From assembly GCA_958510875.1 (NCBI GenBank), contig OY294067.1:236262361-236326360 (forward strand): 64,000 nucleotides of DNA, written 5' to 3'. Each line of letters opens with the position of its first letter. Position 1 is the stretch's first letter. Source of the stretch: Endomychus coccineus (taxonomy: Eukaryota; Arthropoda; Insecta; Coleoptera; Endomychidae). Of this stretch, positions 24,496-34,710 are shown piece after piece. Made by a program: the position numbers and the translations under genes. The notes beneath the pieces were generated by a model. The model was not told the DNA's origin, did not search any database, and saw nothing but the letters and a program-made list of their open reading frames with translations.

Positions 24496-24609
24496 TTGTG
24501 CAGAAAATGAATACCACGCCTCATGATAGATTTGTTCGTAATGTACAAAAACCATCGCTAAAGCGTTGAATAACTGAATACACTTCTGAACTTTCCTATG
24601 TTTTAATAC
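24496..24609 (-). CDS. Dynein heavy chain tail exon 8
   Basis: 114-nt exon (38 codons, phase 0 to phase 0) reading VLKHRKVQKCIQLFNALAMV, then FVHYEQIYHEAWYSFSAQ. The ..V.k.yn.lA.vlv.yE.i.h.aW motif precedes the VNFD segment of the next exon, as in other axonemal heavy chains. Acceptor CTTTTCAG; donor GTAAGT at 24490-24495. Confidence 0.94.
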
Positions 24610-24995
24610 CTGAAAAGTGCAAAAAAGCATTAGTACTTATTTATCATAATATTAATAATTCAAACAAGGATGGTATTGGGACTGCAGTTCTGGATAGGTT
24701 GAAGCAGGCCAAACACAGATTTAATAATAATAATGTCAAAAAGTAGTGATAATTTATTATATTAGGTGTAATAATTTATTTCTTTTTATTTTATCTTGAC
24801 TTGTTCCATATAATACACTGAACATATTATACAATCGTTTCAGCGCGTTTATTTTTACCCCCATTATAATTATAATCATGATAAATGGTCAATCAACATA
24901 GTGGTTTTCAAATACTAATAATTGATACTAAATAGAATTGAGTTTCATCAACAAATAATCAACGTGTTTCATATTGTATGGAACGCCTATGTTCA

Positions 24996-25095
24996 CACTA
25001 TTGATAAGAGATAATCGCCCTTGTCCACTAAAACTACTATTAAAGTACTAAGGACCTTTCGGCTACGAAGTAGCCATCATCAGAGTAAACAGCAT
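24996..25095 (-). ncRNA. Hammerhead-ribozyme-like repeat, copy A
   Basis: Read on the minus strand: CTGTTTACT-CTGATGA-T-GGCTAC-TTC-GTAGCC-GAAA-GGTCCTT-AGTACTTTAATAG. Core CUGAUGA and GAAA are intact. Stem II is six perfect pairs (GGCUAC/GUAGCC). Stem III is A-U and G-C around a GUC loop. Stem I pairs UACU/AGUA and then CUGUU/AAUAG around a CUUU bulge, with U at the cleavage position. One extra U lies between CUGAUGA and stem II in every copy. It lies in the dynein intron between exons 7 and 8, in sense with the gene. Activity is not shown. Confidence 0.65.
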
Positions 25096-25589
25096 ATTTC
25101 CACGTTTATCGTGCGCACATTCGTTGATATACTCTCGGTATATAACAAAATTAAACGTTTTTTCAACCATTATGGTTGTATCATTTATATCCTTCAAAAA
25201 ATTATTTTATTGCAAAGCACAAAGAAAATCAGCAGCTACTTGTTTCACCGGATTAGAAGTTTGCATTGAATGTTACAATGTAAATGAGAACATAACATTG
25301 CCCTTCAGTTCTTGCTCGGAGAGTATCTCTTGAGGAATTATATAGCCATGCTTCAAATCTGCAAAATCATATGACATCCAGTGAATTAATGTATAAGCAG
25401 AGGATGGTAAATTTCCAATTAAATCAGCAACGAAAATTTACATGTCTCCACTAGCAAGATATTTGAGAGTTCAAAGCAGTTGAAATAAAGGTAGAACGCA
25501 ACCTTCAAATCAATCGGATGTTATTTAATATATTTCATGTAGTCAGATAAGTTGTTAATTTGATTGCCAGGCTATTTTCAAAATTCAAC

Positions 25590-25765
25590 GACATACATTT
25601 CCATACTTTTGCTTCCTTCACTATACGTATTATATAATGTAAGGGAAGTATTGTAATCAGCAAAAAAAATAAATGTCAGTGTTTATGTGATTATTCTGTG
25701 GCAAATTTTGATAGATGTGACAGCAATTGTCAATATAAACCATATAAACAACAGAGTTGATGTAG
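25590..25765 (+). repeat. Dispersed repeat, partial copy
   Basis: Contains CTTCCTTCACTATACG, ATGTAAGGGAAGTATTGTAA, TTATTCTGTGGCAAATTTTG and GTGACAGCAATTGTCAATAT. It combines words from the 16606 and 17665 repeats, suggesting both are parts of one family. The P-like element at 25779 follows. Confidence 0.6.
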
Positions 25766-25778
25766 ATTATGTTACTCC

Positions 25779-26200
25779 CACGGTCGTATACACAGGTCTG
25801 GAAACTCGAGGTTATTTCCTATGTGAGCAGTGAGTCCGCTAAGCGTCGACTGGCCCGTAGTACCAAAAGTCGTCACGTAGGAGTATTTTCTGACAACTGT
25901 CAGTTGACTTGTCAACACAAGGAATACCTGCGTTTTTAGAAACAAATTACGAAATCGTGCATTGTGCCGAAATGCAAAACGGGGTACTTACAAAAGTGTA
26001 AAGCAAGAAACTTCTGATTTTAAAGTGCCGAAAGATGCGGAAATGCGAAAAAAGTAGATGCTTGCGATTCCGGATAGAAATCGTTTTACCACTTCGTGAT
26101 CCAAGCGCTAGCTGGTTGCTGAGCGAGGGACTACGAGCTAGGCAACCTGTAAGAGACTCAGGTCAACCATAGACTTTCCAGACCTGTGTATACGACCGTG
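25779..26200 (+). mobile_element. P-element-like non-autonomous transposon, 422 bp
   Basis: Terminal inverted repeats CACGGTCGTATACACAGGTC and its complement at the right end. Perfect 8-bp target duplication GTTACTCC (25771-25778 and 26201-26208). The interior keeps the degenerate start of the THAP frame, around CATTGTGCCGAAATGCAAAA at 25958-25977. Relative to 15198-15802 it has an internal deletion. The perfect duplication suggests it is fairly young. Confidence 0.93.
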
Positions 26201-26463
26201 GTTACTCCTAAGGAGTACAAAATAGTTATAATCATAAATGAGAATACTATAAATCATTTTATATCAAAGGTAAATCAAATTGAATGGAACAGTATATGTA
26301 CATATATTTAGTAAATGTTTTAGACATAGGCACACAATTTAGAATATTTATAAATGCATTTAGCGAGTGTTTCCACATATGCTTTCCGGGAAAAAGGGTG
26401 CTGTGCAGTGAAAATAAACTTGTTTACTTAAATACTGAGTAGATAAATAATTACAAAGAAACG

Positions 26464-28540
26464 TTGAATACATTATCTATCGCTGCAAAGTATAATCAAG
26501 CATATAAAAATTGTTATAATATAATAAAAAATCAGTATGATCAGCTGTTCCTCAAATACAAAAAAGATTATTATAAAAATCGTATTTTAAAATCTTCTAA
26601 AGCAATTTGGAATGTTGTCGACAACATTGTTGGTGGCAAAAAAAAAGTGTAATAAAACTAAAGTCGGGTTACAGGGAGACCTCAGACTAATAGCAAATAA
26701 ATTCAAAGATTTTTTTATCGATGTGCGCCAAGACAGTTGGAATAAGAGTGAACTGATGTTGACTTTGACTACTGAAGAGGAAATTACAGAAATTGTACTT
26801 CGCAAATTAAAAAATAAATATAGTTCCGGTGATGATAATATTCCAGACTACATATTGAAGCGAATAATGCATACAACAGTTTTGCCACCGTTGGTTTATC
26901 TTTTGAATAATGTTTTGGTGACAGGCGAATTCCCGGAACATTTAAAACTGGCTTTGGTTACAACTGTTCTTAAAAGTGGTGATATTACTGATTTAAAAAA
27001 CTATCACCCAATTAGCGTATTGTCAGGTTTTTCGAAGATAATTGAATATGTAGTTCATAATCCTCCAATATTTCATTTCTGAGGATTTATTTAATGTAAA
27101 CCAGCATGGATTAATGAGAGGCAAAAGCGTTGAAACTGCTTTATTTGAATACATGAACGAGATATTCATGGCCCTAGATTCCGAGAGGGTTTGTGGAATT
27201 CCTGGATCTAACTAGGGCTTATGAACTGGTTAATCCTGACATTTTAGCATCAAAGTTAAATAGCTATGGCGTGAGGGGAACAGCTCTAAAACTAATAATA
27301 TATATATAAATAATCTTATTTAGAAAACAGAAAACAGTGATTAAGACATATTAATCACTAAGGATAATAAGAAAAATTCATCATCAGTGAGAACTATGTG
27401 CCAGGGAATTCGGCAGGGTAACGTTCTTGGCCGATATTATTTAATATTTATATAAACGATCTTTTAAGCATGTTGAATTCTAACCCCCATAAAATTGGGA
27501 ACTATGCAGACACCTCTTTGCTTGTTATTGTCGACAGTTTTGATAAATTGGAATAAAAAATATGTGATGTAATGTCAAGACTTAAAATGGGGTTGGAAAT
27601 TAATTATTTGATTTTAAATGAAACTAAAACTCAATATATAGTGTTTACTGCAAATAAAAATCATCAAAATCCAAACTCAATTTCTATTAATAACAGCAAT
27701 GTAATGTTGAGCATTACTGTACAAAGATTGGGAATTATTATTGATGATACATTACGCTGGTCCGCTCACATTAATACTTTGAGTAGGAAATTAAATAGCA
27801 TCAGCTATAGTATTAGAATTCGAAGTATCTAGATACGGCAGTTATTAAATCTGTGTATCATAGCTGTTTCGTTTCACGTGTAAGGTTTGGTATTATAATT
27901 TGGGGTATATCTGGTGATCTGGAAATAATTTTTGTAATTCAGAAACAAGTTGCTTGGACAATATTTAATATGAAGTTCAGGGAAAGTTGTCGAGGCATTG
28001 AAATAGTTTGTTGACAGTAACAGGGATATACATTTATGATTGTTTAATATTTAACTTTAAATATAAACCGAAGTTTAGTCAGAGTGTACCATCACATGAG
28101 TATCCCATTAGAAGCAGCGATTATGTACATTCTATACACGGGTTAACATTGTTTGAAAGAGGACCTTTTTACATGTCACTCAGACTATATAATCAGTTGC
28201 CTAATACCTTAAAGTGCATAGATAATCGCAAACTGTTTAAGAGAGAGTTATTCAAGTATTTAATAGAGATAGAACCGTACAATTTGAGGGAGTTCTTTCG
28301 ATAATAATTGTCTTATGTAATAATTAATGTAAATGTGATAAATGGTTTATGTGGGTATGCATATAACATTTTCTGGTTATTAAGGAAATGTAATATCTTA
28401 TGTTTTCCTTTTGATGTATTGTTGATATATGGTTATTTGTGCGAAGTGTTTCAACCCTGTCATTATGTTTTAGGATTAATATCTAAATTGTAACTTCTGG
28501 TAGTTTGAAATAAAGATTGTTGAATATAAATATTAATATA
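26464..28540 (+). pseudogene. CR1/jockey-type non-LTR retrotransposon ORF2 relic
   Basis: Nearly complete but broken reverse transcriptase. In order: pre-RT region (26464-26652, ending IWNVVDNIVGG); fingers at 26612-27082 with KNYHPISVLSGFSKIIEYVV; motif A region at about 27195 with FLDLTRAYELVNPDILASKL; motif C at about 27500 with IGNYADTSLLV, where one of the two catalytic Asp is missing; then 27572-27832 with VQRLGIIIDDTLRWSAHINT; and a C-terminal part at 28008-28304 with FERGPFYMSLRLYNQLPNTL. An AATAAA signal at about 28509 marks the 3' end. Multiple stops and frameshifts; dead. Confidence 0.9.
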
Positions 28541-28810
28541 CTATAGTGTGAATCATTGCAACCGCGAATCTGACAGCAGGTGTCAGTGTACAACATAGTT
28601 GTGAAATACATTATGTAGACCATTTGGATAAAATGTCAATGTAACCTAGAATGTAAAATAACTGAGTTCATTAGCGGTTTGTAAATTATTTCCAATATAT
28701 TTTCTGTTCCTACAATCATTTACATTTGATCTGCAGGGGTGTCCAAAAAATATTTTATTAGCAAAAAAGAGGAAAGTCACGTGATCAATTGATCACAACT
28801 TTTTTAGGTG
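28540..28810 (+). repeat. Dispersed repeat, plus-strand copy
   Basis: Contains CTATAGTGTGAATCATT, CTGACAGCAGGTGTCAGTGT, ATTATGTAGACCATTTGGAT, then TTCATTAGCGGTTTGTAAAT and CACGTGATCAATTGATCA. The first half matches 17820-17930 and the second half 19090-19230, so the family includes both. Confidence 0.7.
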
Positions 28811-29117
28811 TCTATTATTCCACCCCTTCCTCAGGTATTTTTATAGTTGATACATTTTTAAGGAGTGGTATTGTAATATTTATACGAATTCCTAAAATAA
28901 TGTGATTGTTAAATGAATCACCGAAATGTTACCAATATCATCAATTGCTCAATTGGCGTTTGATGAAAATTACTATACCAACGTTTTGATTGAGTTTATA
29001 TATCCCCGTAAGCGTGCTATAATCTACAAAGTTAATATTTCACTCTGATGATTCCAGTGATTTTTTAGGAATTAAATATCTATCTACGCATCAAATTAAC
29101 TCAGCTTCCATCCTCAC

Positions 29118-29343
29118 CCTAGTTTTATTCTCGAAAAAGGCCATCGGTCTCGATATTCTCCTATAGTATTGCCTAACCCATATTATTCGCCCACTTGCGG
29201 GAGGCATATTTTTGGGAAGTGTAGGTGTCTGTCGTTCTTCATTGTAACGGTCTCGTAGCATTTCAAGTTCATCTTGAAATAGAATCATTGCTTCTAAATA
29301 CCTTTCATCTAGATGCAAACAATCTAGGTTCAACTTATCAAAT
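29118..29343 (-). CDS. Dynein heavy chain tail exon 7
   Basis: 226-nt exon reading FDKLNLDCLHLDERYLEAMI, then LPKNMPPASGRIIWVRQYYR and RISRPMAFFENKTR. Lpxn.PPxaGxIxWxRqlxxRIxxPM is a strongly conserved dynein heavy chain tail motif. Acceptor TTTTCCAG; donor GTGAGG at 29112-29117. The first codon (Arg, AG+A) is shared with exon 6; it ends in phase 0. Confidence 0.96.
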
Positions 29344-29755
29344 CTGGAAAAGAAAGATTGTTGGAGGTTCTTATCTTACGAGTAAAGTTGATGAAATGTG
29401 AATCGACTTTACTGCCACAAAACCATTTACAGCTAAATATTATTATCTCTGGTAATGTATATATAAGTCTACTTTATTTAAAGATCGCTCTAACATTATA
29501 AAAGTTTCATTCGAATCATGAATCAATGATTTAAAGTGCGCTTTTTGGAAACTACACCTATGTCTTCACATTCAAATATCGAGATTTAAAATGGGAAATG
29601 AAGACATACAATTTAGTTACTATAAATATTATGAACAAATGAGCTTTTCTAAAAATCAAGCAGATCTTATTTTATATTTCAGTTTTGTTAATTTCGTGAA
29701 TACTTTTATAGGTCTCTTTAGATCGATCAGTGACACCACAGCTAAATATCTTCAA

Positions 29756-29934
29756 ATAGCTGTTTCGCCTTCTTTGGCTCATCAGTGGAACGAGTAAAGC
29801 TGTAGTGCCACCATTCGTTATTTCTGCTGATAATGGTGTATGTAACATCAGCAGATAATTCCACCGGTGGCACTATACCTTTACTCGCACCAATGATGAG
29901 CCAGAGATGGCGAAACAGCTATCTGGAGCTGAAG
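29756..29934. repeat. Palindromic repeat, about 180 bp
   Basis: Left arm AATAGCTGTTTCGCCTTCTT...GGCTCATCAGTGGAACGAGT pairs with the right arm ending GAGATGGCGAAACAGCTAT, about 58 bp per arm. A smaller inverted repeat, TATTTCTGCTGATAA...AACATCAGCAGATAATT, occupies the loop. The plus-strand frame at 29591-29797 runs into this repeat and is not a gene. Confidence 0.8.
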
Positions 29935-29960
29935 GTGTAGTGTCATTGATAGATCTAGAG

Positions 29961-30318
29961 CAGGGGTCGGCGAGTAATTTAAAGTGGGGTCCAAAAGCTT
30001 TTCAAAATTTGTATCGAGGTCCAGGTTGAAAAATTCACAAATGAATAATGGGTCTCTTCTTTCAAAACAAAGCGTGGCATGTAGAATACACATTTTGAAA
30101 GTAACTCAGAAAACTTTAAATACATAATTATTTTTAAACATTCTTATTTAATTTATATTAGTAAAACTTGAAATTAATACTTTCAGTGCAAGTTGCCATT
30201 AATAAAATGAGAAACGCGTTTCCTGGACAAACACTAATGAATAAAATGGAGGTGGCGTTTCACGTTCTTGTCTTTGGCGGTCCGGATTCAGACCGGGGAC
30301 CGCCAGTCTAGACCCCTG
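29961..30318. mobile_element. hAT MITE, 358 bp, perfect 8-bp target duplication
   Basis: Ends CAGGGGTCGGCGAGTAA and its imperfect complement ...CCAGTCTAGACCCCTG. It is flanked on both sides by ATCTAGAG (29953-29960 and 30319-30326), and an 8-bp nTCTAGAn duplication is the hAT signature. The interior has no transposase. The 3'-end sequence resembles the terminus of the larger hAT relic at 7016 (CAGGGGTCTCC). Confidence 0.93.
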
Positions 30319-30413
30319 ATCTAGAGAGACCTATACCTACCGTTATGGATTAGATTAATTTCTAACAAACAATTGTTCAATTATTACTTTTCATGAATAC
30401 TAATTTTTAGATC

Positions 30414-30580
30414 CAAAATCAAAGTGAGCTTTCATCACCGTTTATCAAATCAGAATTTGTTCATTTCATAGCTTTGTTCTTCTCCTTAGCTTGCTCGTGA
30501 ATATTATTGAGGAGGTTTGAAAGAAAACTGTTCAAATATGCACAACATAAGTATTTTGTTTTAAAAGCAAAGATCTCATT
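30414..30580 (+). repeat. 167-bp direct repeat, copy 1
   Basis: Starts AAAATCAAAGTGAGCTTTCA and ends GTTTTAAAAGCAAAGAT. Copy 2 at 32376-32538 is about 90% identical by eye, same strand. The two bracket 1.8 kb that includes the LTR-like promoter region. They may be a target-site or segmental duplication, or pieces of one repeat family. Confidence 0.75.
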
Positions 30581-30967
30581 AAATTGGTGAGATCAAATTG
30601 TAACGAAGCTCTAAAATATTGAATAATTATTTAATGGGAAACACGTAGATTGATTGTAAATTGTAGATTTAATTTATATTAGTATTTCAAATTGATAATT
30701 CCAAATAGTTATATTGTTGTATAGGAAGATAGATTGTACCGGGCATTGACATGCGTGTAGTTTAAGTGTCAGATTTGCATACGGTTCCATTCATAAATCG
30801 CGTATATTTTGATTTCACTCATGAAAAGTAAATTCCTGTCAACAAAAGATATCGGAACATAAAAACGGCACAAAATCGAGGAGCTGGTGAACCATCATGA
30901 GCGCGAAATGGGCAAAAAAGGGCTCGGCTGGAGCTGGTGTAGGTGACTTGACCTGAACCTTGATTGG

Positions 30968-31013
30968 TATAAAAGAACGCCTCGCACGCGTTGAATTGAA
31001 TTATTGTCAGTAA
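30968..31013 (+). promoter_or_regulatory. TATA box and initiator of an LTR-like region
   Basis: TATAAAA at 30968-30974 follows a TTGATTGG (CCAAT-type) word at 30959. TCAGT at 31007-31011 is an initiator-like match, about 41 bp from the TATA start, somewhat long for the pair. A segment CTGGCGACCGGGAAACC near 32251 resembles the primer-binding region next to insect LTRs. I infer a decayed LTR or retroelement 5' end over about 30.9-32.3 kb; no gag or pol frame is visible. Confidence 0.45.
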
Positions 31014-31344
31014 GACAGCGCGAAAAGATAGCCAGAGCAATTAGAATTCGAATAGTGAGCAAGCAATTGAAGTGCGAGGTAACAATTAGACAGCCGAGAA
31101 CAAAAAATGAGTGCTCCACCAATTACCTTTGAAGCATTAGGTAAATAGTGGTTTTGCTATTTGAGTTAGTACATTGGGTTCCATTGTTTTGCCCGCGGTG
31201 CGCCCTTGTAATATCAAATATTGTTTTAATTAGTTATTAGTAATTGTAATTATTGAATTGTACCTGATAAGTTTATCCTGTACAAATTTCCATAACGTCT
31301 CGATAAAATTGACTGGGTTCTGTACCGATAAACATGAAAATTGA

Positions 31345-31537
31345 GACACACCAATATACACTGTGTCTACCCGGAAATAAGGGTGTGTCGTAGATAGTAG
31401 GCTCTGAAGGAGGATGTATGTTTGACAGTTGTAATTTCCACTGTACACACTGTGTCTACCCGGAAGTACAGTTGTGCTACTGACGAGGTGATTATAATTC
31501 TAACACGCTGTGACTACCCGGAAGTAAGAATTATAAT
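31345..31537 (+). repeat. Three hairpins with one conserved loop and different stems
   Basis: The loop core CACTGTGTCTACCCGGAARTA occurs at 31359-31380, 31448-31468 and (as CACGCTGTGACTACCCGGAA) 31504-31526. Each copy sits in a perfect inverted repeat of its own: GACACACC/GGTGTGTC (31345-31352, 31382-31389), ACTGTAC/GTACAGT (31440-31446, 31466-31472) and ATTATAATTCT/AGAATTATAAT (31491-31501, 31527-31537). CCGGAAGT is also a core ETS-factor site. Confidence 0.7.
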
Positions 31538-31539
31538 TG

Positions 31540-32370
31540 CCAAATTTATGTGTGGGTAGTATATTAGTGCCTGGCACTGTCGTACAATTACCCGTAACCG
31601 TTCCCGGGAAATTACGCGTACTAACCTTAAAGAAGTGCAGAGGATAAATGAATCGCAGTATTGACCATTGTTAAAAGTTCCCAAAAAGATTACTGATATT
31701 ACGCGGGCGCAGTGAGGGTATTGCGGAGGTTCCATTACAACTCAAGACCTGCTGTCACTTGCTTTGCTTGAGTATATATTGCACGATAATTAATTTTGCT
31801 AAGAATTGGTGCATGAAAAGCCGTTTTAATAACACTTGTATGAATATTTGTTGGTAAGGCTATAATAAGGGGAATTAGCCTGTTTGGACCGCGTTTTTAA
31901 CAATTATTGTTTCTGAGCTTCCTTGTGCTTCCCCCGGGTCGGGATAAATTATTATTGTACAGAGAAAGTGAAATATCAAAGTATGTTCAGGTTATAAATA
32001 AATTATTGGGAAGTTCCGTGTTTATCTAAAAAGACTTTCTGCAACAGCAATTAAGTAGTCAAGAAGTAACCAAGTATTAATTGCAATTAAAGCCTGCAAT
32101 TTCAATCCTACTCAGTCTGCCCTATTGATCCCTGGTTTTTACTTCACTGAGACTACCCTGGGACAAGGCTATCCGTAGATAGCACAGTGATACGCTTTGT
32201 GGTAAGGGTCCTAGCAGAAGCCCTGAACGAGGAGTAAACCTATACAAAAATCTGGCGACCGGGAAACCAGCATAAAAGTCAATCGGATTCAGATCTGGTA
32301 GACTTGAAGGAGTATTGAAGCCGTAGAGAGTAATAATCGCCAAAAATAACAAGGTACGTCACAAAATTAG
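31540..32370. other. Leader-like sequence of a putative LTR region
   Basis: Moderately GC-rich, no frame of note on the plus strand. It includes CTGGCGACCGGG near 32251, similar to the sequence after insect LTRs, where a tRNA primer binds. Minus-strand frames here show no known domain. Confidence 0.35.
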
Positions 32371-32375
32371 TATCT

Positions 32376-32538
32376 AAAATGAAAGTGAGCTTTTATCGTC
32401 GTTTATCAAATCAGAATTTGTTCATTTCACAGCTTCGTTCTTCACCTCAACTTGCCCATGAATGTTATTGAGGTGGTTTGAAAGAAAACTGTTGAAATAT
32501 GCACAACATAAGTATTTCGTTTTAAAAGCAAAGATGCT
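32376..32538 (+). repeat. Direct repeat, copy 2
   Basis: Second copy of the 30414-30580 repeat (AAAATGAAAGTGAGCTTTTA to GTTTTAAAAGCAAAGAT). It runs directly into the ZMYM-type hAT fragment. Confidence 0.75.
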
Positions 32539-32539
32539 T

Positions 32540-32942
32540 AGACAAAATTATTGACGAAGATGGGATTTATTCAGTTACTATTAGGGAAGCTAGTGGTTTA
32601 TTGAAACATTTGAACTGCCCGGAATTTCTATACTGGTTGAAAATATTTCATTTCATCATGCCACATGTTGAAATATTATTTAAACAGACACAAATGCGCG
32701 GGTTTGTCAGTGATCAACTGCAAGAGGCAATTGAACAATTCCAACAGCAAATTATTCGAATTAGAAATTCTGACTATGACAATCAAGAACGCAATAATGA
32801 AGAACCTGCTGAGGAAAAACAAAAAACGACAGCTGGAGATAACAGAGCTGTTATTGCAAAGGAAGTATGTGACACTATTTTAAGCCAAATTAGCAATTTT
32901 TTCTTGTGCTCACCCTCTTTCGAAATTCACGAGCCGCCACTG
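32540..32942 (+). pseudogene. ZMYM/DUF4371-type hAT fragment with 3' terminus
   Basis: Frame reading DEDGIYSVTIREASGLLKHL, then NCPEFLYWLKIFHFIMPHVE and FKQTQMRGFVSDQLQEAIEQ, as in the middle of ZMYM1/ZMYM6-like hAT proteins common in insect genomes. The frame ends in the element's own terminus: TTTTTCTTGTG-TCACCCTCTT-C---ATTCACGAGCCGCCACTG matches the right end of the element at 33453-34710. The catalytic and hATC parts are missing. It ends 41 bp from the donor of exon 6. Confidence 0.8.
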
Positions 32943-32983
32943 ATCAATGTACTGATTATTATTGATAAATAATGGAATCTCAC

Positions 32984-33258
32984 CTTTGTAACATACGCAA
33001 AACATTCTCTAAGTCGGGCATCTTCGCCAGGGAGATACCGACGAACTCTTCTAGTTCCCATTCGGTGTCAACTACATTTTGTCTGAATTCTGCATAATCT
33101 TTGTCGAAATAAGGTAATCGATGATTCAGAGCATCATATTTCTGGTGAGAAATCTTATAAAAAAAGTCCTTGAATTTCTGAGCGAATTCTTCGATTCCTT
33201 CTATAGTGCTACTCTCCAGTATTGAATAAGTTATGGTGGTTCTTAATACATGCACAAT
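32984..33258 (-). CDS. Dynein heavy chain tail exon 6
   Basis: 275-nt exon reading IVHVLRTTITYSILESSTIE, then GIEEFAQKFKDFFYKISHQK, a stretch with LPYFDKDYAEFRQNVVDTEW, and LAKMPDLENVLRMLQR. The pattern IEGIExxxxxFxxxxxxxKxxxxDxxxxxFDxDYxEFxxxxxxxExxL is the DHC_N1 core of gamma-type outer-arm heavy chains. Acceptor CTCACTTTTAG; donor GTGAG at 32979-32983. It leaves AG for the Arg of exon 7. Confidence 0.96.
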
Positions 33259-33336
33259 CTAAAAGTGAGATTGAACATGATCATATGGCTCTTAAATTAT
33301 TATGATTAAAAATCATAATATCTGAGATCACAAAAA

Positions 33337-33452
33337 TCTAGCTCCGGTCTAAGTGTATGATACTATAAGTAAGAAATAGTCACCCTTATCCGCTAAAGAT
33401 ATTGTTAAAGTACTGAGGACCTTTCGGCTATCAAGTAGCCATCATCAGAGTA
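33337..33452 (-). ncRNA. Hammerhead-ribozyme-like repeat, copy B
   Basis: Minus strand: TACT-CTGATGA-T-GGCTACTTGATAGCC-GAAA-GGTCCTC-AGTACTTTAAC. The core is intact; stem I UACU/AGUA has four pairs with C-G at the second position; the cleavage nucleotide is C. The outer 5' strand of stem I is cut off by the hAT inserted at 33453. The downstream body (GTGACTATTTCTTACTTATA...CACTTAGAC) is shared with copies A, C and E. Confidence 0.65.
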
Positions 33453-34710
33453 CAGTGGCGGCTGATACTAAAGGGCACAAGGGCACGTGCCCACCACCAT
33501 CAACGTGCCCCTCCAACCACCAAAATAAACACAGAAATAAATTCGCATTAATTTTCAGTGCATTATTTTATCGCGCACGTCAGGCGCTTGGATTGATAAC
33601 GCTCAAGACTATGTTCTCTGGGGAGCGTTCAGAAGTGTACTTATTCAAAGTATGATTCGGCTGACTACGGTTATCTTCGCCATATGCGGTTATTCTGTCG
33701 GTTTGAGGCACAAAGCATCGTGACTCCAGTAAATGTCTTGCCTTCATAGTGTACAGTGTGTGAATTCAATTCGAAGACGTGAAGCCTGGAAGTGGTCCTT
33801 TGAATTGGCGTTACGAGGCCATGATGATACATTGACGTCGGAAAATCCAGGTATTTATGTAGGCTTAAACAACTTTGCAGCTGAATTGGACGCTGTGCTT
33901 GCAATACATATGAAAAGTTCGGGTTCACAAGTGTTTAAAGGCATTTCAAAAACTATTCAGAACGAATTTGTAGATGCAATATTGCAAATTTACAACCAGG
34001 AAATATTAAAAGAAATTAAATCTGCAAATGTCATTGCTATGCAGGCCGATGAAACTACAGACACCTCTAATCATCAGCAAATGGTTGTTATTATTCGATA
34101 CGTGTTTAATGAACAAATTTTTGAACGCCTAGGTCTTTTTTTAAGCTGGGTGGACATAATGCTGATTAATTAACAAAAACATTGCTGAATGAATCACAAA
34201 GTATTTTTAATTCTCCTTCTGGGTCTGATAACAATAAACTAATCGATCAAAAATACGATGAGGTTTCCGTGATGAGTGATAAGACAAATAGAGTCTAAGC
34301 CAATATCAAAAGAACATTTCCACATGCACATTATATTCACTGTTACGCGCATCAATTTAATTTAATAGTGCGATAAAAAAGTAAAAATTTTCTTTGCAAA
34401 TTTGCAGTCATTTTCAAGCTGTTATTCTCGATCGCCAAAACGAACGGTAATTCTTGATGAAATAGTCAAAAGTAGATTACTATGCACTGTTCGTACACGC
34501 TGGATTTCCAGAAGTCGAACTGTGAACACATTATTTCAACATCAGGATTCTTTTAAAGAATGTTTCATCCAGTCTATTCCGCATTTTGACAAGGAAGTCA
34601 TAGACGTTTTTCCCAGCATGAAAAATTATTTGGGAATGGATTTTATGTACAAAAAATAGGTAATTTTTTTCTTGTGGCCACCCTCTTCCATAACTCACGA
34701 GCCGCCACTG
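33453..34710 (+). mobile_element. ZMYM/DUF4371-type hAT element, 1258 bp, internally decayed
   Basis: Ends CAGTGGCGGCT and AGCCGCCACTG form an 11-bp terminal inverted repeat. The frame at 33733-34173 reads RREAWKWSFELALRGHDDTL, then KSSGSQVFKGISKTIQNEFV and IAMQADETTDTSNHQQMVVI; DETTD with flanking QxxVxxRY is the first catalytic motif of this hAT branch. Further on, HAHYIHCYAHQFNLIV carries the CxAH motif, then stops accumulate. The hATC domain is missing. Flanks TCAGAGTA and TCTGTGAG agree only 4/8, so the target duplication is lost or the copy is rearranged. Confidence 0.87.

Noticed and set aside
29591..29797. 68-codon plus-strand frame
   Set aside because: Its end lies in the palindrome at 29756-29934 and no domain is visible.
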